Shown here: positions 33,117 to 46,351 of the stretch, piece by piece
Numbering within the stretch: position 1 is the stretch's first letter
Layout of the letters: each line of letters starts with the position of its first letter
Assembly (NCBI GenBank): GCA_030762895.1
Contig: CM061070.1
Coordinates: 73,395,804-73,459,803 of the forward strand
Reading direction: 5' to 3'
Length of the DNA stretch: 64,000 nucleotides
Origin: Sophora flavescens
Lineage: Eukaryota > Streptophyta > Magnoliopsida > Fabales > Fabaceae
Made by a program: the position numbers and the translations under genes
Notes under the pieces: model-generated
Database searches by the model: none
What the model saw: the letters and a program-made list of their open reading frames with translations, nothing else
What the model was told of the DNA's origin: nothing

Positions 33117-34560
33117 AAAAAGAAAAAGGCAAGGAGCAGCAGTGAAATGCAAACATCAAATAGTCCGGTAACAAAACGATGGATATAAGACAATGAAAAT
33201 TAGAATTGGTTGATGAAAAGACTGAAAGAGGTTACCCGTTTGCGCCTGTGATGCATGATGATGACGATTGGAGAGAGACTCATTCTTTGGAAGCATTCCT
33301 TTATACTTTCGCCCTTCTTGCGCATCGCTTGATCTCTATCTATCCCAGTGCACATCTCCCTCAATTCTTGTTGCATCCTCAAACTCTCTCTATATGTTTC
33401 GCTCGATGGGTGTACTTTGTTGATTGTGGGTGGGTTTATGTAGAATGTGAATCCACGGTTATTTGATGCCAAAATCTTCACCAATCTACAAATTAAATCA
33501 TAAAATCAGCATTAACTTCTGATTTAGAGGCAAAGAAGAAGGATATGACAAAGTAGCCGAAAAAGGTATAAATTACGGATTTGGCTCTAGAATGAGCCAA
33601 TTACATTAGAGGGTCGTTAAACAATTTAGAGTTTGTTTGGGGCAGCTACTAAAGATTGATTATATCAATAATCGATTACATGAACAATCATCGATTATTA
33701 TATATTATGATATTTTCAGAATCTATTTTTGTTTGGATGTGTTTACTGAAAAGCAATTTTAAATAATTTATTTTGTTTGGATGATGAAAAAAAAATCACT
33801 TTTATATAGTAAATTACAAAAAAAAAAAAGGTTGTTTGTAAATAGAATAATAATATTTATTTGTGCCAAAAAAAATTATTCATAATAATAATAATATTTG
33901 TTTGATAGTTAGTTTAGAAGGGTAAAATGAGAAAATGTGATTAGTTTTTTTTATAAAAGAAAAAGGCAACGCGCAGCAGTCTGAGTGCATACATGAAACA
34001 ACCACAAACTAAGGGTATCTTTAGGAAAGCTGGTTCCGTTTAAGGTGTTTTATCCCTAAAAAACTGTTTTAAAAATAATATACCATGGTATTTTGCTTAA
34101 ATTTAGAAAAAACTTTTTTTTGGAGAAAATTTTTTTTTTTACGTTATCTAGTTTGTTTTAGTTTTGTACTTTTTTTTCATAATTTACTATAAAAAATACA
34201 ATTATCACATATAAAAATCGATTATACAAAAATCGATTATCAGCTAATTTTTTCCTAGTTTTCGGACACACTCTAAATAGAATACACGAGGGCAAAAATA
34301 ACTTCGTTGACCAAGGGAGCTAGCTCTAACAGATCCCAAGCCAAAGAAGAATTGTGTTGGGAGTGTGTCCAGTAACAAAACAATGGATATAAGAGAATCA
34401 AAATTAGAATTACAATTGGTTGATCAAAACAAAAGAGGTTACCCGTCAGCTGCTGGAACCGTTCCTTTATACCTCCTTCGCCCTTGCTGCGTCGTTTGGT
34501 CTCTGTCACTCACTTGGTGTGCTCTGCTGATTGTGGGTTTATGCGAGATGGTTGTTTGAG
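33117..34560. repeat. Local direct duplication upstream of the metacaspase pseudogene
   Basis: Blocks at about 33,117-33,480 and 33,955-34,590 resemble each other: AAAGAAAAAGGCAA, TAACAAAAC(G/A)ATGGATATAAGA, AATTGGTTGAT and GAGGTTACCCGT occur in both in the same order, and CACCAATCT follows both. Minus-strand frames there share a CATAAACCCAC..AATCA segment that may be an old exon ending at a GGTAACC donor. No protein family recognised. The second copy is split by a MITE-like insertion. Confidence 0.55.
33629..34273. repeat. Possible MITE with degraded inverted ends
   Basis: Left end GAGTTTGTTTGG and, inverted, right end GAGTGTGTCCGA agree at 8 of 12 bases. ATCGATTAT motifs repeat near both ends. 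It interrupts the duplicated block around it. Target site not resolved. Confidence 0.4.
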
Positions 34561-34966
34561 GCCAAAATCTTCACCAATCTGTAAATTAAATCAAACAATC
34601 AGCCTCTTATGATACTTCCCATCCGCGAGGGATGTATCAATCACCATGTCGCTGCTGAGTAGTAGCGTGATTTCAGAGTGGGGAGGAAGGATTTGCGAAT
34701 CAGGTTCGGATGCAGTATCGCTTTAAATTGCCGCCCGGGGTAGCTGTGTGGAAAAGAATTTTCAACCATTTTATTTTCAACTACCGCCTCTTCTTTTAAC
34801 TTACTTCTACCGACAACAAAAGAAAATTAGGTAGAAAGTTGTTGTATTTAATATTTAAAAAAATAAATTTTTTAATTTTTAGTGAAATTTTTATTTTTTA
34901 TTTTTTAAAGAATGTTTTAAGGATATTGTTACTAATAAAGGCCTCTCTTACCAAATAAAATATTTA

Positions 34967-35285
34967 GTATGTGTTTGGATGAATGTTTGATAAACTTGAT
35001 TTTGGACGGAATTGATTTTGTAGAATTGATTTCAATAGAATTGAGTTTGAAGTAAAGTGATTTATGTTTGAATGTTTTTATTCTGAAAGCAAGTTTGATG
35101 TAAAACATATTATAATTTTTCATTCCAAAAGCAGAAGTTATTCCAAACTGCTTCTGATAGAATCAATTCTGGATGTAAAATTGATTCGACGAACGCATAA
35201 TCAAACACCTCTTTTTCTATCCGAATCACGTTTGACAGATATAAAAACACTTCTGAGATTTCCAAAAATGAAACCAAACACACAC
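34967..35285. mobile_element. Tourist-like (PIF/Harbinger) MITE
   Basis: 319 bp flanked by TTA (34964-34966 and 35286-35288). Ends GTATGTGTTTGG and CCAAACACACAC are inverted repeats. Internal AATTGATTTTG / AATCAATTCT arms can fold. TTA target choice is typical of the PIF/Harbinger superfamily. Confidence 0.7.
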
Positions 35286-35288
35286 TTA

Positions 35289-36420
35289 AAAGTGCTTATC
35301 AAAATGATGCGTTCACATGTATAACGAACATAGTTTTCAAAGAAGGATAAAAAAATGTTTTTTTCTTTTGCTTTTGGCATGCTTGCAGAACACTCGTGTA
35401 TGAACACGAATGTCCACGGGACAGCCAAGCTCATGAGATCATCACATTACACTAATTCTTATTCTTATATCCTAAGAATGTTATTTCTAGCACTTCAACG
35501 ACTTCTTGTAATACCCGTCAATAAAAAACTTCATCTTATAATAGATTTTGTTCCTGTCAAAATTTCACGAAAAACTATATTAGTTTTGATTCTCATCTAA
35601 GATACGTAGGAGCAGATGTCAAGCTATATTCTTAAATAATCTTAGCATTCATTATTATAAATATAGGTCACACCCATTCCGACTAGATTCCGATAAATAC
35701 GATTTTTGGCAGGAACATATTTAATTATTCATAGTCAAAGAACAATCAATAAAATAAGAGTACCACTATTTGGTATGAAAAAGTACCTTACGAATTTGAC
35801 GAATCACTTAAACAATTATTACAATATTATGTTTTTAGAAAATGCAGAGGATAATCACGAGATGGTATTAACAATCAACGGTGTATAACTATTCGTCATG
35901 TTTCGTAAAAAAAAAGTTGTACTATTCAACATTTCTCATAAAATAAGGCCAATTCTAGCACGAAGCATCTCTTCATGTGGCACACCCGCGAAGCACCACA
36001 ATTAGCCGTTGGATTTATTGTTAAAGTAATCAACGGTAGAGATTTGTTTGTCAAAAAAAATATAGTTAACTTGTGATCGAGTGAATTGGTGTCCTATGAA
36101 ATTGTAATAGAGTCTCCGTGTTATGTCTGCACAGACCCTTTCTCTGATGAGTCATGACCATCTCTATCGGTAAATCTCGTCTCCTTCGTGCCACCATTTT
36201 GGCTTCGGAGAGAAAGATCGAGCAATGGTGAGAAAGACTACAAGTTTCATCGATATTGTTCAATAGTCCATGTTAAGGTTGAAAATCACATACATATGCT
36301 TTGTCTCCTCTGGAACTAAAACTAGCTAAAAAACGAAGACTCATGACCCATCGTTTTTCAATGTTACAATAGCAATTCAACCAAATAACACTTCAGCGAG
36401 TGAATATAAGATTAAGATCT
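35289..36420. other. Unassigned sequence
   Basis: No reading frame with recognisable domains and no clear repeat. It may include part of the host sequence of the nested block to the right. Confidence 0.35.
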
Positions 36421-37083
36421 TGGTTAGTTGCAGACGAGCTCTTCTCTAAATGATTTGTAGTTTGAGAAAAGATTACGAGAGTGATCAATGCTATCAGCTT
36501 TGTTGTATTCTTTGTATGAATATTTTTCTTTGTAAAGAAATGCTTTCAGAGTATGTTGTATATTTCAGCTTTGCTAGTTGTTCGTCTCTATTTCGTGTTC
36601 TCATCTTTTTCTTCAGGTCTTCGACTTCTTCAATTTATACTTGATCACAATAGATCCGTTGAGGCATGATCAGAGGTCTTGTTCTTTATCCTTTGGATAA
36701 TAGCCGTTCTGACTTGTCATTTAATGCTTTTAGAACGTTGGAGGTCCTTTGTTGACCATAGAGTATAGCAGATATGCTTTATTTGCTTCGGGCATCGTTT
36801 CTTTCCTTATTTGTGCAACACTTAAAAAAGCACAGAAAATGTGCTTTTCTCTTTATCACATTAGAGACATTTTGCAGCATTGCCCTTTGTCTTTTCTTCT
36901 TTTTCTGATCTCGATAAAAGATAATAAATTAATTAATATACTCATTTGAATTAATTAAATACTTTCATTCTGGTTCCATGTAATTTCTTCATAAAGCATT
37001 TTCTCCTTTTGAACGTTGCTTCAGCAACGAGAGATAAAATGTAACTCCATACTTTAATGTTTCACTTCTTCCATGCTGGAGAT
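36421..37083 (-). repeat. Left part of a minus-strand LTR split by the copia insertion
   Basis: Joined across the GAGAT target site to 44,796-45,533. Contains GCAGACGAGCTCTTCTCTAA like the other LTRs here. The left edge of this LTR was not fixed; 36,421 is a working limit. Confidence 0.4.
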
Positions 37084-38739
37084 TGTTGGTAGTGGCTACG
37101 GTCTCGAGAGGGGGGATGAATTGAGATATTGAAAACTTTTTCAACAATTTAAAGCAAATCAGTGTTTCTTTAAAGAAAATTGGTTTTCACTCAATTTTAA
37201 TTCTCAAGAATCAGGTTATGGAACAAGTAATGATGACAAGAAGAATTATAAGTAGCAACAACAGATTTTAACACAGATTGCAGACTAAAGATTCAAGTTA
37301 ACGAGTATATGGAGTTTAGGGATGAGAAGAACACGCAAACTGATTTATCCTGGTTCAGCTACCTCCTCTGGTAAGCCTACATCCAGTCCCACACCTCTGT
37401 GGTTTTCTCCACTATAATCAGCAGTTACACAATTCTAATTACAGCAACACAAGGATAACCTCCTTGCTTGAAAAATCACCAGAAAGCACACTAGCTTTTC
37501 TATACCCAAGGATCCCTTCTATCCTTGTTAAAGCCTAAGAGATACCCTCTCTTAATCACACTAATTCACGAAAAAAATTGAGTAGAAGAAAGACTCTAAA
37601 AGTCTGATTATACAAATTGAAGTTCTAACTACTATCACACTTTTCTCAGAGATAAAGCACTTTGGATTTTTCGTAGTTTCACAATCAGAATGAGTTGTGT
37701 TGTTGTTATTGTATGTGTTGTATATTGAAAAGTGTTCCTCTGATCCCTCTTTATATAGAAGACAAATTATAGCCGTTGAGATCATTTAAAATAGATTTGG
37801 ATCTGATTTAACAAAATCTGCTTTCTTGATTTTTGTTCTTGAAATGAGATTCTGTTGATCTTTGTAGAGTTTGCGTCCTTCTTGAAAAATAACCGTTTCC
37901 ATCTGAAAGAATAGCCAAGTCTTTTTGAAGAGTAATATATCTGTGTTTATTTGAAGAGAAAAATAGTTGCATCCATTTGCCACGTCAGCAGACGGGAGTA
38001 CTAACTCAAGGTAATTGGATGTGCTCCAACTGGTAGACGAGCTTTATATGTCATGTTAGTGGACGGAGCTTCTCATTAAGATCTTAGCAAGTCCAAAGCA
38101 CGTATCATTAGTAGACGAGCTCCAAGTGCCACTATCAGTAGACGAGCTCTCCTTTTTACTTCAGTACTTTCAGTAAATGAGCTTTCCATTTTACTTCAGT
38201 AGACGCGCACTTCTGTTACTTTCAGTAGACGAGCTCCAAGTGCCACGTCAGCAGACGTGCTCTTCTATTTCTTCAGTAGATGAGCTCCAAGTGCCACGTC
38301 AGCAGACGAGCTCTTCTGTTTCTTCAGTGGATGCACTCTTCTTGTTAGACGAGCTCCTTTTGTTGAACTTCAGTGGACGTGCTCTTCTTGTTAGACGAGC
38401 TCTTTTTGTTGAACTTTAATGGACGTGCTCTTCTTGTTAGACGAGCACTTTTTGTTGAACTTCAGTAGACATGCTCTTCTTGTTGTACTTCAGTGGACGT
38501 GCTTTTGTTGTACTTTAGTGGACGCGTTCCAAATGGTACTTTAGTGGACGAGCTCTTTAGTGGTTCATTGGACGTCATTTTGTTTTGCTTTGTTGGACGT
38601 CGGCTTGTTTTGCTTTGTTGGACGAGTGATCTTGCAAGCAACTTAACACGAAATGAGTACGTAGTCAAAATTAAAAATCTTATGCAAAATACACTTTGTT
38701 TGTCATACATCAAAACATGAATGAAGGCTTAGTCTTACA
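37084..38739 (-). repeat. 3' LTR of the 37-45 kb copia element
   Basis: Contains an array (about 37,990-38,640) of units such as CAGTAGACGAGCTCCAAGTGCCAC and CAGTGGACGTGCTCTTCTTG, period near 40 bp, in what is U3 on the minus strand. A minus-strand TATA box CTATATAAAG is at 37758-37749. Confidence 0.85.
37749..37758 (-). promoter_or_regulatory. LTR TATA box
   Basis: CTATATAAAG on the minus strand, downstream of the GACGAGC repeat array in transcription order; the same in the 5' LTR at 43795-43786, which would drive the element. Confidence 0.5.
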
Positions 38740-39270
38740 AACTCCCCCTTTTTGATTATGACAAACCTTACCATACTTAACCTTAGTTATTAAGAAATCG
38801 AGTGAGGCACATTGTTCAAGAAGCATGGTTCTTGAGTCATTTTCATCCTCCCCCTGTGTTATTGATATCTTTCAAAAAATCAAGTGTTATCATATCATTA
38901 TCATGAAAGAAAAAAAAAATCATCTTGCATTTATTATAAGTTCAAGTATGTCTTTTCAAAGCAGTTCATACTTAGGTATCAGAAAAAAATTTACAGCAAA
39001 TGCAAGACAAAATTAATAGTATGTCTTTATCCCCTTTTGTCATTATCAAAAAGAAACTATGAAGAATATTGAAATCAAACTAAAAAACAGTCTTACATTC
39101 ATTGATAATAAATCATTTCAGAACTTATGCAATACATCAAAACATCCAAAACACTGAAATCAAAAAAAAAATTACAGACACTATAGTCTAAACTGAGACT
39201 AGATAAAAGCATCTTGCCCATGTCCTTCATAATTTTCAGCAACTTGTGCTGCTTCTCTTGCCATCTGTTA

Positions 39271-42200
39271 TCAATTATTTTGAGGATCAATTATGCCAAG
39301 TTCCCTTCTTATAAAGAAGAAACTCTCCTTATTAAGTGGTTTGGTGAATATATCAGCTAATTGCTTGGTTGTATCTATATGTTCAATCACAACATCACCA
39401 CTTTGAATATGATCCCTGATAAAATGATGCCTAATTTCAATATGCTTGGTTCTTGAGTGCATAATTGGGTTCTTTGTTAGATTAATTGCACTAGTGTTAT
39501 CACACTTTATTGGTATATGATCCAGATAAACACCATAGTCAATTAATTGTTGTTTCATCCATAGGATTTGAGCACAACAACTCCCAGCTGCAACATATTA
39601 TGCTTCAGTTGTGGATAAGGTTAGTTTGCTTTTTACTAAACCAGGACACCAGGGAAATTCCTAATAAATGGCACGTTCCACTTGTGCTCTTCCTATCTAA
39701 CTTGCATCCAGCAAAGTCAGAGTCGAAATATCCTATTAATGTGCAAGTGGATCCCTTGGGATACCACAGCCCCATTTCTTTTGTTCCTAAGAGATACTTC
39801 ATGATTCTTTTAACTGCAGTAAGATGTGATTCTTTAAGATTAGCTTGATACCTTGCACACATACACACACTAAACATTATATCTGGCCTACTTGCAGTGA
39901 GATAAAGTAAGGATCCGATAATACCTCTATACTTGAATACATCTATAGATTTACCATGTTCATCTTTGTCCAAGTAGAAGGCTGGACTCATTGGTGTTGC
40001 CATATCCTTTGCGCTTTCGATTCCAAACTTCTTTAGTAGTTCCTTGCAATACTTTTTATGGCTTATGAAGGTTCCATCTTGGCATTGTTTAATTTGAAGT
40101 CCAAGAAAGAAGGTAAGCTCTCCCATCATGGACATTTCAACTTCACTTTGCATTAGTTCACCAAATTCCTTGCATAAAGACTCATTAGCAGCACCAAAAA
40201 TAATGTCATCAAGATATATTTGAATAAGTAAGATATTGTGTGCTTTTGTTTTAGTAAATAGTGTTGTATCAACTTTTCCTCTTTTAAACCCTTTCTCTAG
40301 GAGAAAATTGCTTAACCTCTCGTACCAAGCTCTAGGAGCTTGCTTGAGTCCATAGAGGGCTTTAGTCAGTTTATAGACATGATTTGGGAACTCACTATCA
40401 ACAAAGCCAGGGGGTTGGCTTACATATACTTTCTCTTGTATTATTCCATTTAAAAAGGAACTTTTCACATCTATTTGGTACAGTTTAAAGTTCATTATAC
40501 ACGCATAGGCTAAGAGCATTCTTATGGCTTCTAATCTAGCTACGGGAGCATATGTTTCATCATAATCAATTCCTTCTTCTTGATTATATCCCTTAGCTAC
40601 TAGTCTAGCCTTGTTTCTTACTATTATTCCATTCTCATCCATTTTGTTTCTAAACACCCATTTAGTTCCGATTATTTGGTTATTTTTGGGTTTTGGAACT
40701 AAATCCTAAACTTTGTTCCTTTTAAATTGATTTAACTCCTCTTGCATTGCAATCATCCAATGTTCATCATTAATAGCATCATCAACACATTTTGGTTCTA
40801 TTTGAGATACAAACGCCATGGTATTGCAAATATTCCTTAAAGAGTTTCTAGTGGTTACCCCTTTGGTGATCTCACCAATGATATTGTCTAGGGGATGATT
40901 CTTTGAAGCTTGCCACTCCTTAGGAATATTTCCTTGTTGAAGTTCTGCTTGAGGTTCTTTATTGCTTTCTTCATCTTCCTTTTCCTTATTGTTCTCCTTT
41001 CCTTCATCAGATTTCATTTCATCCTCGAGAGTTTCTGCATCATCAAAAATGTCATTTCCCATCCTTTTGGGGTTAGACTCATCAAATGTTATGTGAACAG
41101 ATTCTTCCATTGATAAAGTACGCTTATTAAACACTCTATATGCTTTGCTAGTTAATGAATAACCTAGGAAAATACCCTTATCAGCTTTGGGATCAAATTT
41201 ACCAAGATTATCCTTGCCATTATTTAGCACAAAACATTTACAGCCAAAGACATGAAAATGATAAATGTTAGGTTTTCTTCCCTTGTAAAGTTCATATGGA
41301 GTTTTCTTCAAAATTGGCCTTAGTAGAACTCTATTCAAAACATAACATGCAGTACTCACAGCATCAGCCCAAAAATACTTTTCCTTTAGGTACACAAATC
41401 TGGTTAGGTCCTTTAGTGTTAGTAGCAACATAAGTTCCTTTTGGAACCCAAATTTGTTTAATGCCAACATGTGTGTTCTTTCTAAATCTACAAGTAGCAG
41501 CTGTTGACCTTTCTTTAGACAATAATAGCATTTAACAAAAGGACTAGTTGAGGAAATAGGTGGAACAAAAAGCTTCTTAAAAGATTTTTCATGTACCATT
41601 GGCTTATATCCAATTCCAGCTTTGTCATACACACCCTTTTGTTGTCCTAATATGGCATTCAAGTTATCTCTACCTAGAGTAAACTTAGATAGAGTTGTAT
41701 TCAGTTTTTCAACTTCCTTTTCTAGTGTAGTGCATTTGGTGCAAATTGAACTAGATGCAAGTAATTGTGAGTTTTCAGCTTCTAGTTCTTTAAGCTTTAT
41801 TTGTAAAGATGCAGAGTCACTACATTGTTTTGCGATGATCTTCCTAGAAGATATAAGTTGTTTACCAATTTTAACATATTCTTCGTGCAATTCATCAAAA
41901 GCATCTTGTAACTCATCATAGGTAGGAGAAGAATCATTTACCTCGGTTTCACTATCACTTTGTTGATTTTCCATGAGACATAGGTTGGCTTCTTCATTTT
42001 CAGATTCACTACTAGTGGAATCCATATCATTTTCTTCCCAAGCTATGTATGCTCTTCTAGGCTTTATTCCTTTCTTTTCTTTGCTGTCATTCTTCTCATA
42101 CTTTTCTTTCTTTTGTAGCTTTGGACATTCATTTCTGTAGTGTCCAAGCTTTCCACATTCAAAGCATTTGATTGTTGAGGAAGAGCTTTCACCTTTGTTC

Positions 42201-43055
42201 GTGTTCTTTTTGGTAGGAAAACTGAATTGCTTCTTGTTTCTATTCTTCTTGATGAATCTTCTAAATTTCCTCACAAGCAATCCCATGTCTTCTTCTTCGG
42301 ATTTTTCACTTTCATCGAGGTGTTCATCTTCATCACTTTCTATTGATTCTTTGGAGATATGAGCCTTGAGTGAGAGCCCTTTCTTCTTTTTCTCCTTATC
42401 TTCATGACTTTTCAATCTATTGTCCTTTCAACTTGCCAAATAGAGTAGCAATCTACATGGTGTCAAGATCCTTTGCTTCAGCAATTGCAGTAATTTTTGG
42501 CTGCCATTCACGACTCAAACATCTCATTATCTTGTTAATCTTTTTATCATCTGTGATTGTATGTCCGAGTCCTTCTAGCTGGTTCATAATGTGTGTAAAC
42601 TTCTTTTGCAGTTCATCTATCTCCTCACCATTCTTCATGTGAAAGAGTTCATATTCATGGACTAGTGTATTCATTCTTGCTCTTTTCACATCGTTGGTTC
42701 CTTCATGAGTGAGTTGAAGAGTATCCCACATTTGCTTTGCCATTTTGCAATTAGTGACCCTGAAAAACTCATCATAATTCAAAGCAGCTGTTATAATATT
42801 TTTTGCCTTAGCATTATAACCAACTCTTCTTTTATCATCATCATTCCAGTCATATTTTGGTTTAGTTAGTTTATTTCTCTTAGCATCAAGAATAAATGGA
42901 ACATAGGGACCATTTTCAACAACATCTAATACATCTAAACCTGCAGCCTCAAGAAAGATAAGCATTCTTTCTTTCCAATACATGTATTGGGAGTCATTAA
43001 AGGCAGGGGGTCTAGTGAGTGAAGCCCCATCACCCAGGATATCATTTGTAGCCAT
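39271..43055 (-). pseudogene. Copia gag-pol with protease/integrase deletion
   Basis: Gag starts at ATG 43055 (MATNDILGDGASL) with FNDSQYMYWKERM and THEGTNDVKRARM. A stop after KDLDTM is followed by a charged region with a CCHC knuckle CFECGKLGHYRNEC and a coiled coil. After a partial second knuckle (CYYCLKKG, near 41,520) the sequence jumps, through about 100 bp of unclear frame, to the end of integrase (WADAVSTACYVLNR). Protease and the whole DDE core are missing. RT follows with QIDVKSSFLNG and YLDDIIFG (a Val to Leu change in the YVDD box, catalytic Asps kept), then RNase H ending ADIFTKPLNKE and stop at 39271. A stop near 40,708 separates the two large frames, and another break lies near 39,600. 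The ends are intact, so it may have been mobilised by an autonomous relative. Confidence 0.85.
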
Positions 43056-43105
43056 CTCTTGAAGCTGTTAAGCTTTGTAACAAGAGTTTTAGCCCTGATG
43101 CCAAT

Positions 43106-44790
43106 TGTTGGTAGTGGCTACGGTCTCAAGAGGGAGGGGGGGGGAGGGGAGGGTGAATTGAGATATTGAAAATTTTTTCAACAATTTAAATCAAAACAGT
43201 GTTTCTTTAAAGAAAATTGGTTTTCACTCAATTTTAATTCCCAAGAATCAGGTTATGGAACAAGTAATGATGACAAGAAGAATTATAAGTAGTAACAATA
43301 GATTTTAACACAGATTGCAGACTAAAGATTCAAGTTAACAAGTATATGGAGTTTAGGGATGAGAAGAATACGCAAACCGATTTATCCTGGTTCAGCTACC
43401 TCCTCTGGTTAGCCTACATCCAGTCCCACACCTATGTGGTTTTCTCCACTATAATCATCAATTACACAATTCTATTTAAAGCAACACAAGGATAACCTCG
43501 TTGCTTGAAAAATCACCAGAAAGCACACTAGCTTTTCTATACCCAAGGATCCCTTCTATCCTTGTTAAAGCCTAAGAGATACCATCTCTTAATCACACTA
43601 ATTCAAGAAAAGAATTGAGTAGAAGAAAGACTCTAAAAGTCTGATTATACAAATTGAAGTTCTAACTACTATCACACTTTTCTCAGAGATAAAGTACTTT
43701 GGATCTTTCGTAGTTTCACAATCAGAATGAGTTGTGTTGTTGTTATTGTATGTGTTGTATATTGAAAAGTGTTCCTTTGATCCCTCTTTATATAGAAGAC
43801 AAATTATAGCCATTAGGATCATTTAAAACAGATTTGGATCTGATTTAACAAAATCTGTTTTCTTGATTTTTGTTCTTGAAATGAGATTCTGTTGATCTTT
43901 GTAGAGTTTGCGTCCTTCTTGAAAAATAACCGTTTCCATCTGAAATGATAGCCAAGTCTTTTTGAAGAGTAATATATCCGTGTTTATTTGAAGAGAAAAA
44001 TAGCCGCATCCATTTGCCACGTCAGCAGACGGGAGTACTAGCTCAAGGTAATTGGACGTGCTCCAATTGGTAGACGAGCTTTATATGTCATGTTAGTGGA
44101 CGGAGCTTCTCATTAATATCTTAGCAAGTCCAAAGCGCGTATCATTAGTAGACGAGCTCCAAGTGCCACTATTAGTAGACGAGCTCTCCTTTTTACTTCA
44201 GTAGATGCGCGCTTCTGTTACTTTCAGTAGACGAGCTTTCCTTTTTACTTCAGTAGACGCGCGCTTCTGTTATTTCAGTAGACGAGTTCCAAGTGCCACG
44301 TCAGTAGACGAGCTCTTCTGTTTCTTCAGTAGATGAGCTCCAAGTACCACGTCAGCAGACGAGCTCTTCTGTTTCTTCAGTGGACGCACTCTTCTTGTTA
44401 GACGAGCTCCTTTTGTTGAACTTCAGTGGACGTGCTCTTCTTGTTAGACGAGCTCCTTTTGTTGAACTTCAGTGGATGTGCTCTTCTTGTTAGACGAGCT
44501 CTTTTTGTTGAACTTCAGTAGACGTGCTCTTCTTGTTGTACTTCAGTGGACGTGCTTTTGTTGTACTTTAGTACGCACTCCAAATGGTACTTTAGTGGAC
44601 GAGCTCTTTAGTGGTTCATTGGACGTCATTTTGTTTTGCTTTGTTGGACGTCAGCTTGTTTTGCTTTGTTGGAAGAGTGATCTTGCATGCAACTTAACAC
44701 GAAATGAGTACGTAGTCAAAATTAAAAATCTTATGCAAAATACACTTTGTTTGTCATACATCACAACATGAATGAGGGCTTAGTCTTACA
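43106..44790 (-). repeat. 5' LTR of the 37-45 kb copia element
   Basis: Aligns over its length with 37084-38739. A G-run expansion (GGGAGGGGGGGGGAGGGG near 43,134) distinguishes its inner edge. The GACGAGC array is at about 44,025-44,690 with one unit more or less than in the partner. Confidence 0.85.
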
Positions 44791-44795
44791 GAGAT

Positions 44796-45907
44796 ATGTA
44801 CTTGAACATCCTTCAGGTTCTATGAGTATTTCTGACATGAATGAAGTTCTTGATTCTGTCAGAAGTCCAGACACATCTTATGAGTAATCAGACGCTTCTT
44901 GATGTGAGTCTTTCTGGAAGATATAGTCTGTAATCTCGATCTATCTTCTTTCAAGTTTCTTTAGAAGATTATGTTTGTACTCTTTGTTGCTTCGAAGAGG
45001 TTTGATCAGTGTATAACTTTAGATGACTTCTTGATCTTTCTTCTTTCACATTGAGAGATGAAAGAGAGATCTTGAGTAGATCATTCTTCATCTTTTGACA
45101 TAGTCTTCTCACGAACAACTGATTGATTAGATGATGCACTATCTTCATCTTTCAATCTTAAAGATGCTAGATCATGAATAACATTTTGTCTTCTTGCTTC
45201 TAGCTACTTTCTTCATAAACAAGGAGTCTGAGATAAGATGTTGGCCTTAGAGCTTTAGAGCTTGAATCTCTCCTCAGATGCATTACTCTTCATTATTTAT
45301 TCAGCATCCAAAGATCAGACACATATACTATGCTTTGATCCTTTAGTTGAGTTATTCTGCAAAGATTCTCTTCTCTTTATGCACATCTCAAGTAGATGAT
45401 TAGCAATACTCAGATAGTTCAATTAAAATCATTTGCTTAATGTTTGGGTTCATCAAAACACACATAGGCTAACTAGAGTGAGAGTCAGACGCATAACAGA
45501 GCCAAACGCTTTGTGACTTAACATTCTCCCCCTTTTTGATGGTGACAAACATTTCGTATGATTTTATGTTGAACATAAGCAAATATACAGAAGATAACAA
45601 AAAGATAGATATAATTAAAAGTAAGATATCAACATATTCATTTTAAATACAACAGAGACATAGAAACGATTTTCTCTGTTTCTTTGTTCCTTTTAAGAGC
45701 ATTTAGAGATTCCCCCTAAACTTATGTTATCCTTTGAATTGATTCTTTCTATAAAGACATCCTGACTTACTACTTACTTCTATTTTATCTTATTCTACTT
45801 TCTCATAAAATCATTCTCCCATTCTTCTTATAAATCATTCTTTCTTCTTCTCCCCCTTTTGGCATTATCAAAAAGGTATGTACTTTGGTACTTAGGGAGG
45901 TACTTTG
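44796..45907 (-). mobile_element. Right part of minus-strand LTR, polypurine tract and internal edge of an older element
   Basis: On the minus strand a polypurine tract (complement of TTCTCCCCCTTTTTG, 45534-45548) is followed at 45533 by TGTTAAGTCACAAAGCG, the start of an LTR that continues leftward to 44,796 and, beyond the copia insertion, to about 36.4 kb. A second polypurine-like block is at 45,847-45,860. The rest of the element's interior would lie to the right, beyond the + strand elements. No coding sequence is present here. Confidence 0.6.
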
Positions 45908-46351
45908 TGTTGAGACCTCGTAAGTCTGGAACACATTCATCGTGTAAAGTCTCTAAGTTCTGATGATTCCAAATATATTAAGTATGGTTATATTGAACCA
46001 TGAAAAATTACTAATAAAACTATTCAAGTTTACAGAAAAATGGACTTAAGGTCACTCGTCTAAAACAGACCCGTCTAAGATTTTCAGAGAAGCAGTTTTT
46101 CTGACTCGTCTGAAAACCACCCGTCTGAAAAATGGACAGCTCAGCCAGAGACCAAGTCAACTCAAACTCAAACATATGTTCATAAAGATGACGTGGAAAA
46201 TATCAAGACCTGAAGCACTATCAGTGGGTCACTCTTCTGAACAAGTCTTGCACATTCGTCTAAAAGCTGGATCAGTTCACTCGTCTAAAAATGGACTCTA
46301 CTGCACTCGTCTGCTGATCAGTTGTCAGAACAAAGTCCAAGTCAACATTCT
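45908..46351 (+). repeat. 5' LTR (left part) of the outer + strand copia element
   Basis: Starts TGTTGAGACCTCGTAAG and runs to the ATTCT target site at 46347-46351, where a related element inserted; it resumes at 60,442. Carries C(T/C)CGTCTAAA repeats. The joined LTR is about 1.5 kb. Confidence 0.8.

Larger units (their letters stand above)
37084..44790 (-). mobile_element. Ty1/copia retrotransposon, structurally complete ends, internally deleted
   Basis: Perfect 5-bp target duplication GAGAT (37079-37083 and 44791-44795). LTRs 37084-38739 (1,656 bp) and 43106-44790 (1,685 bp) run TGTAAGAC..ACCAACA on the minus strand. Minus-strand primer site TGGCATCAGGGC (43103-43092) adjoins the 5' LTR and a polypurine tract (complement of AACTCCCCCTTTTTG, 38740-38754) adjoins the 3' LTR. 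The internal part encodes gag, RT and RNase H but not protease or the integrase core. Long LTRs and the gag type recall the SIRE branch; lineage not certain. It sits in the LTR of another minus-strand element. Confidence 0.88.
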
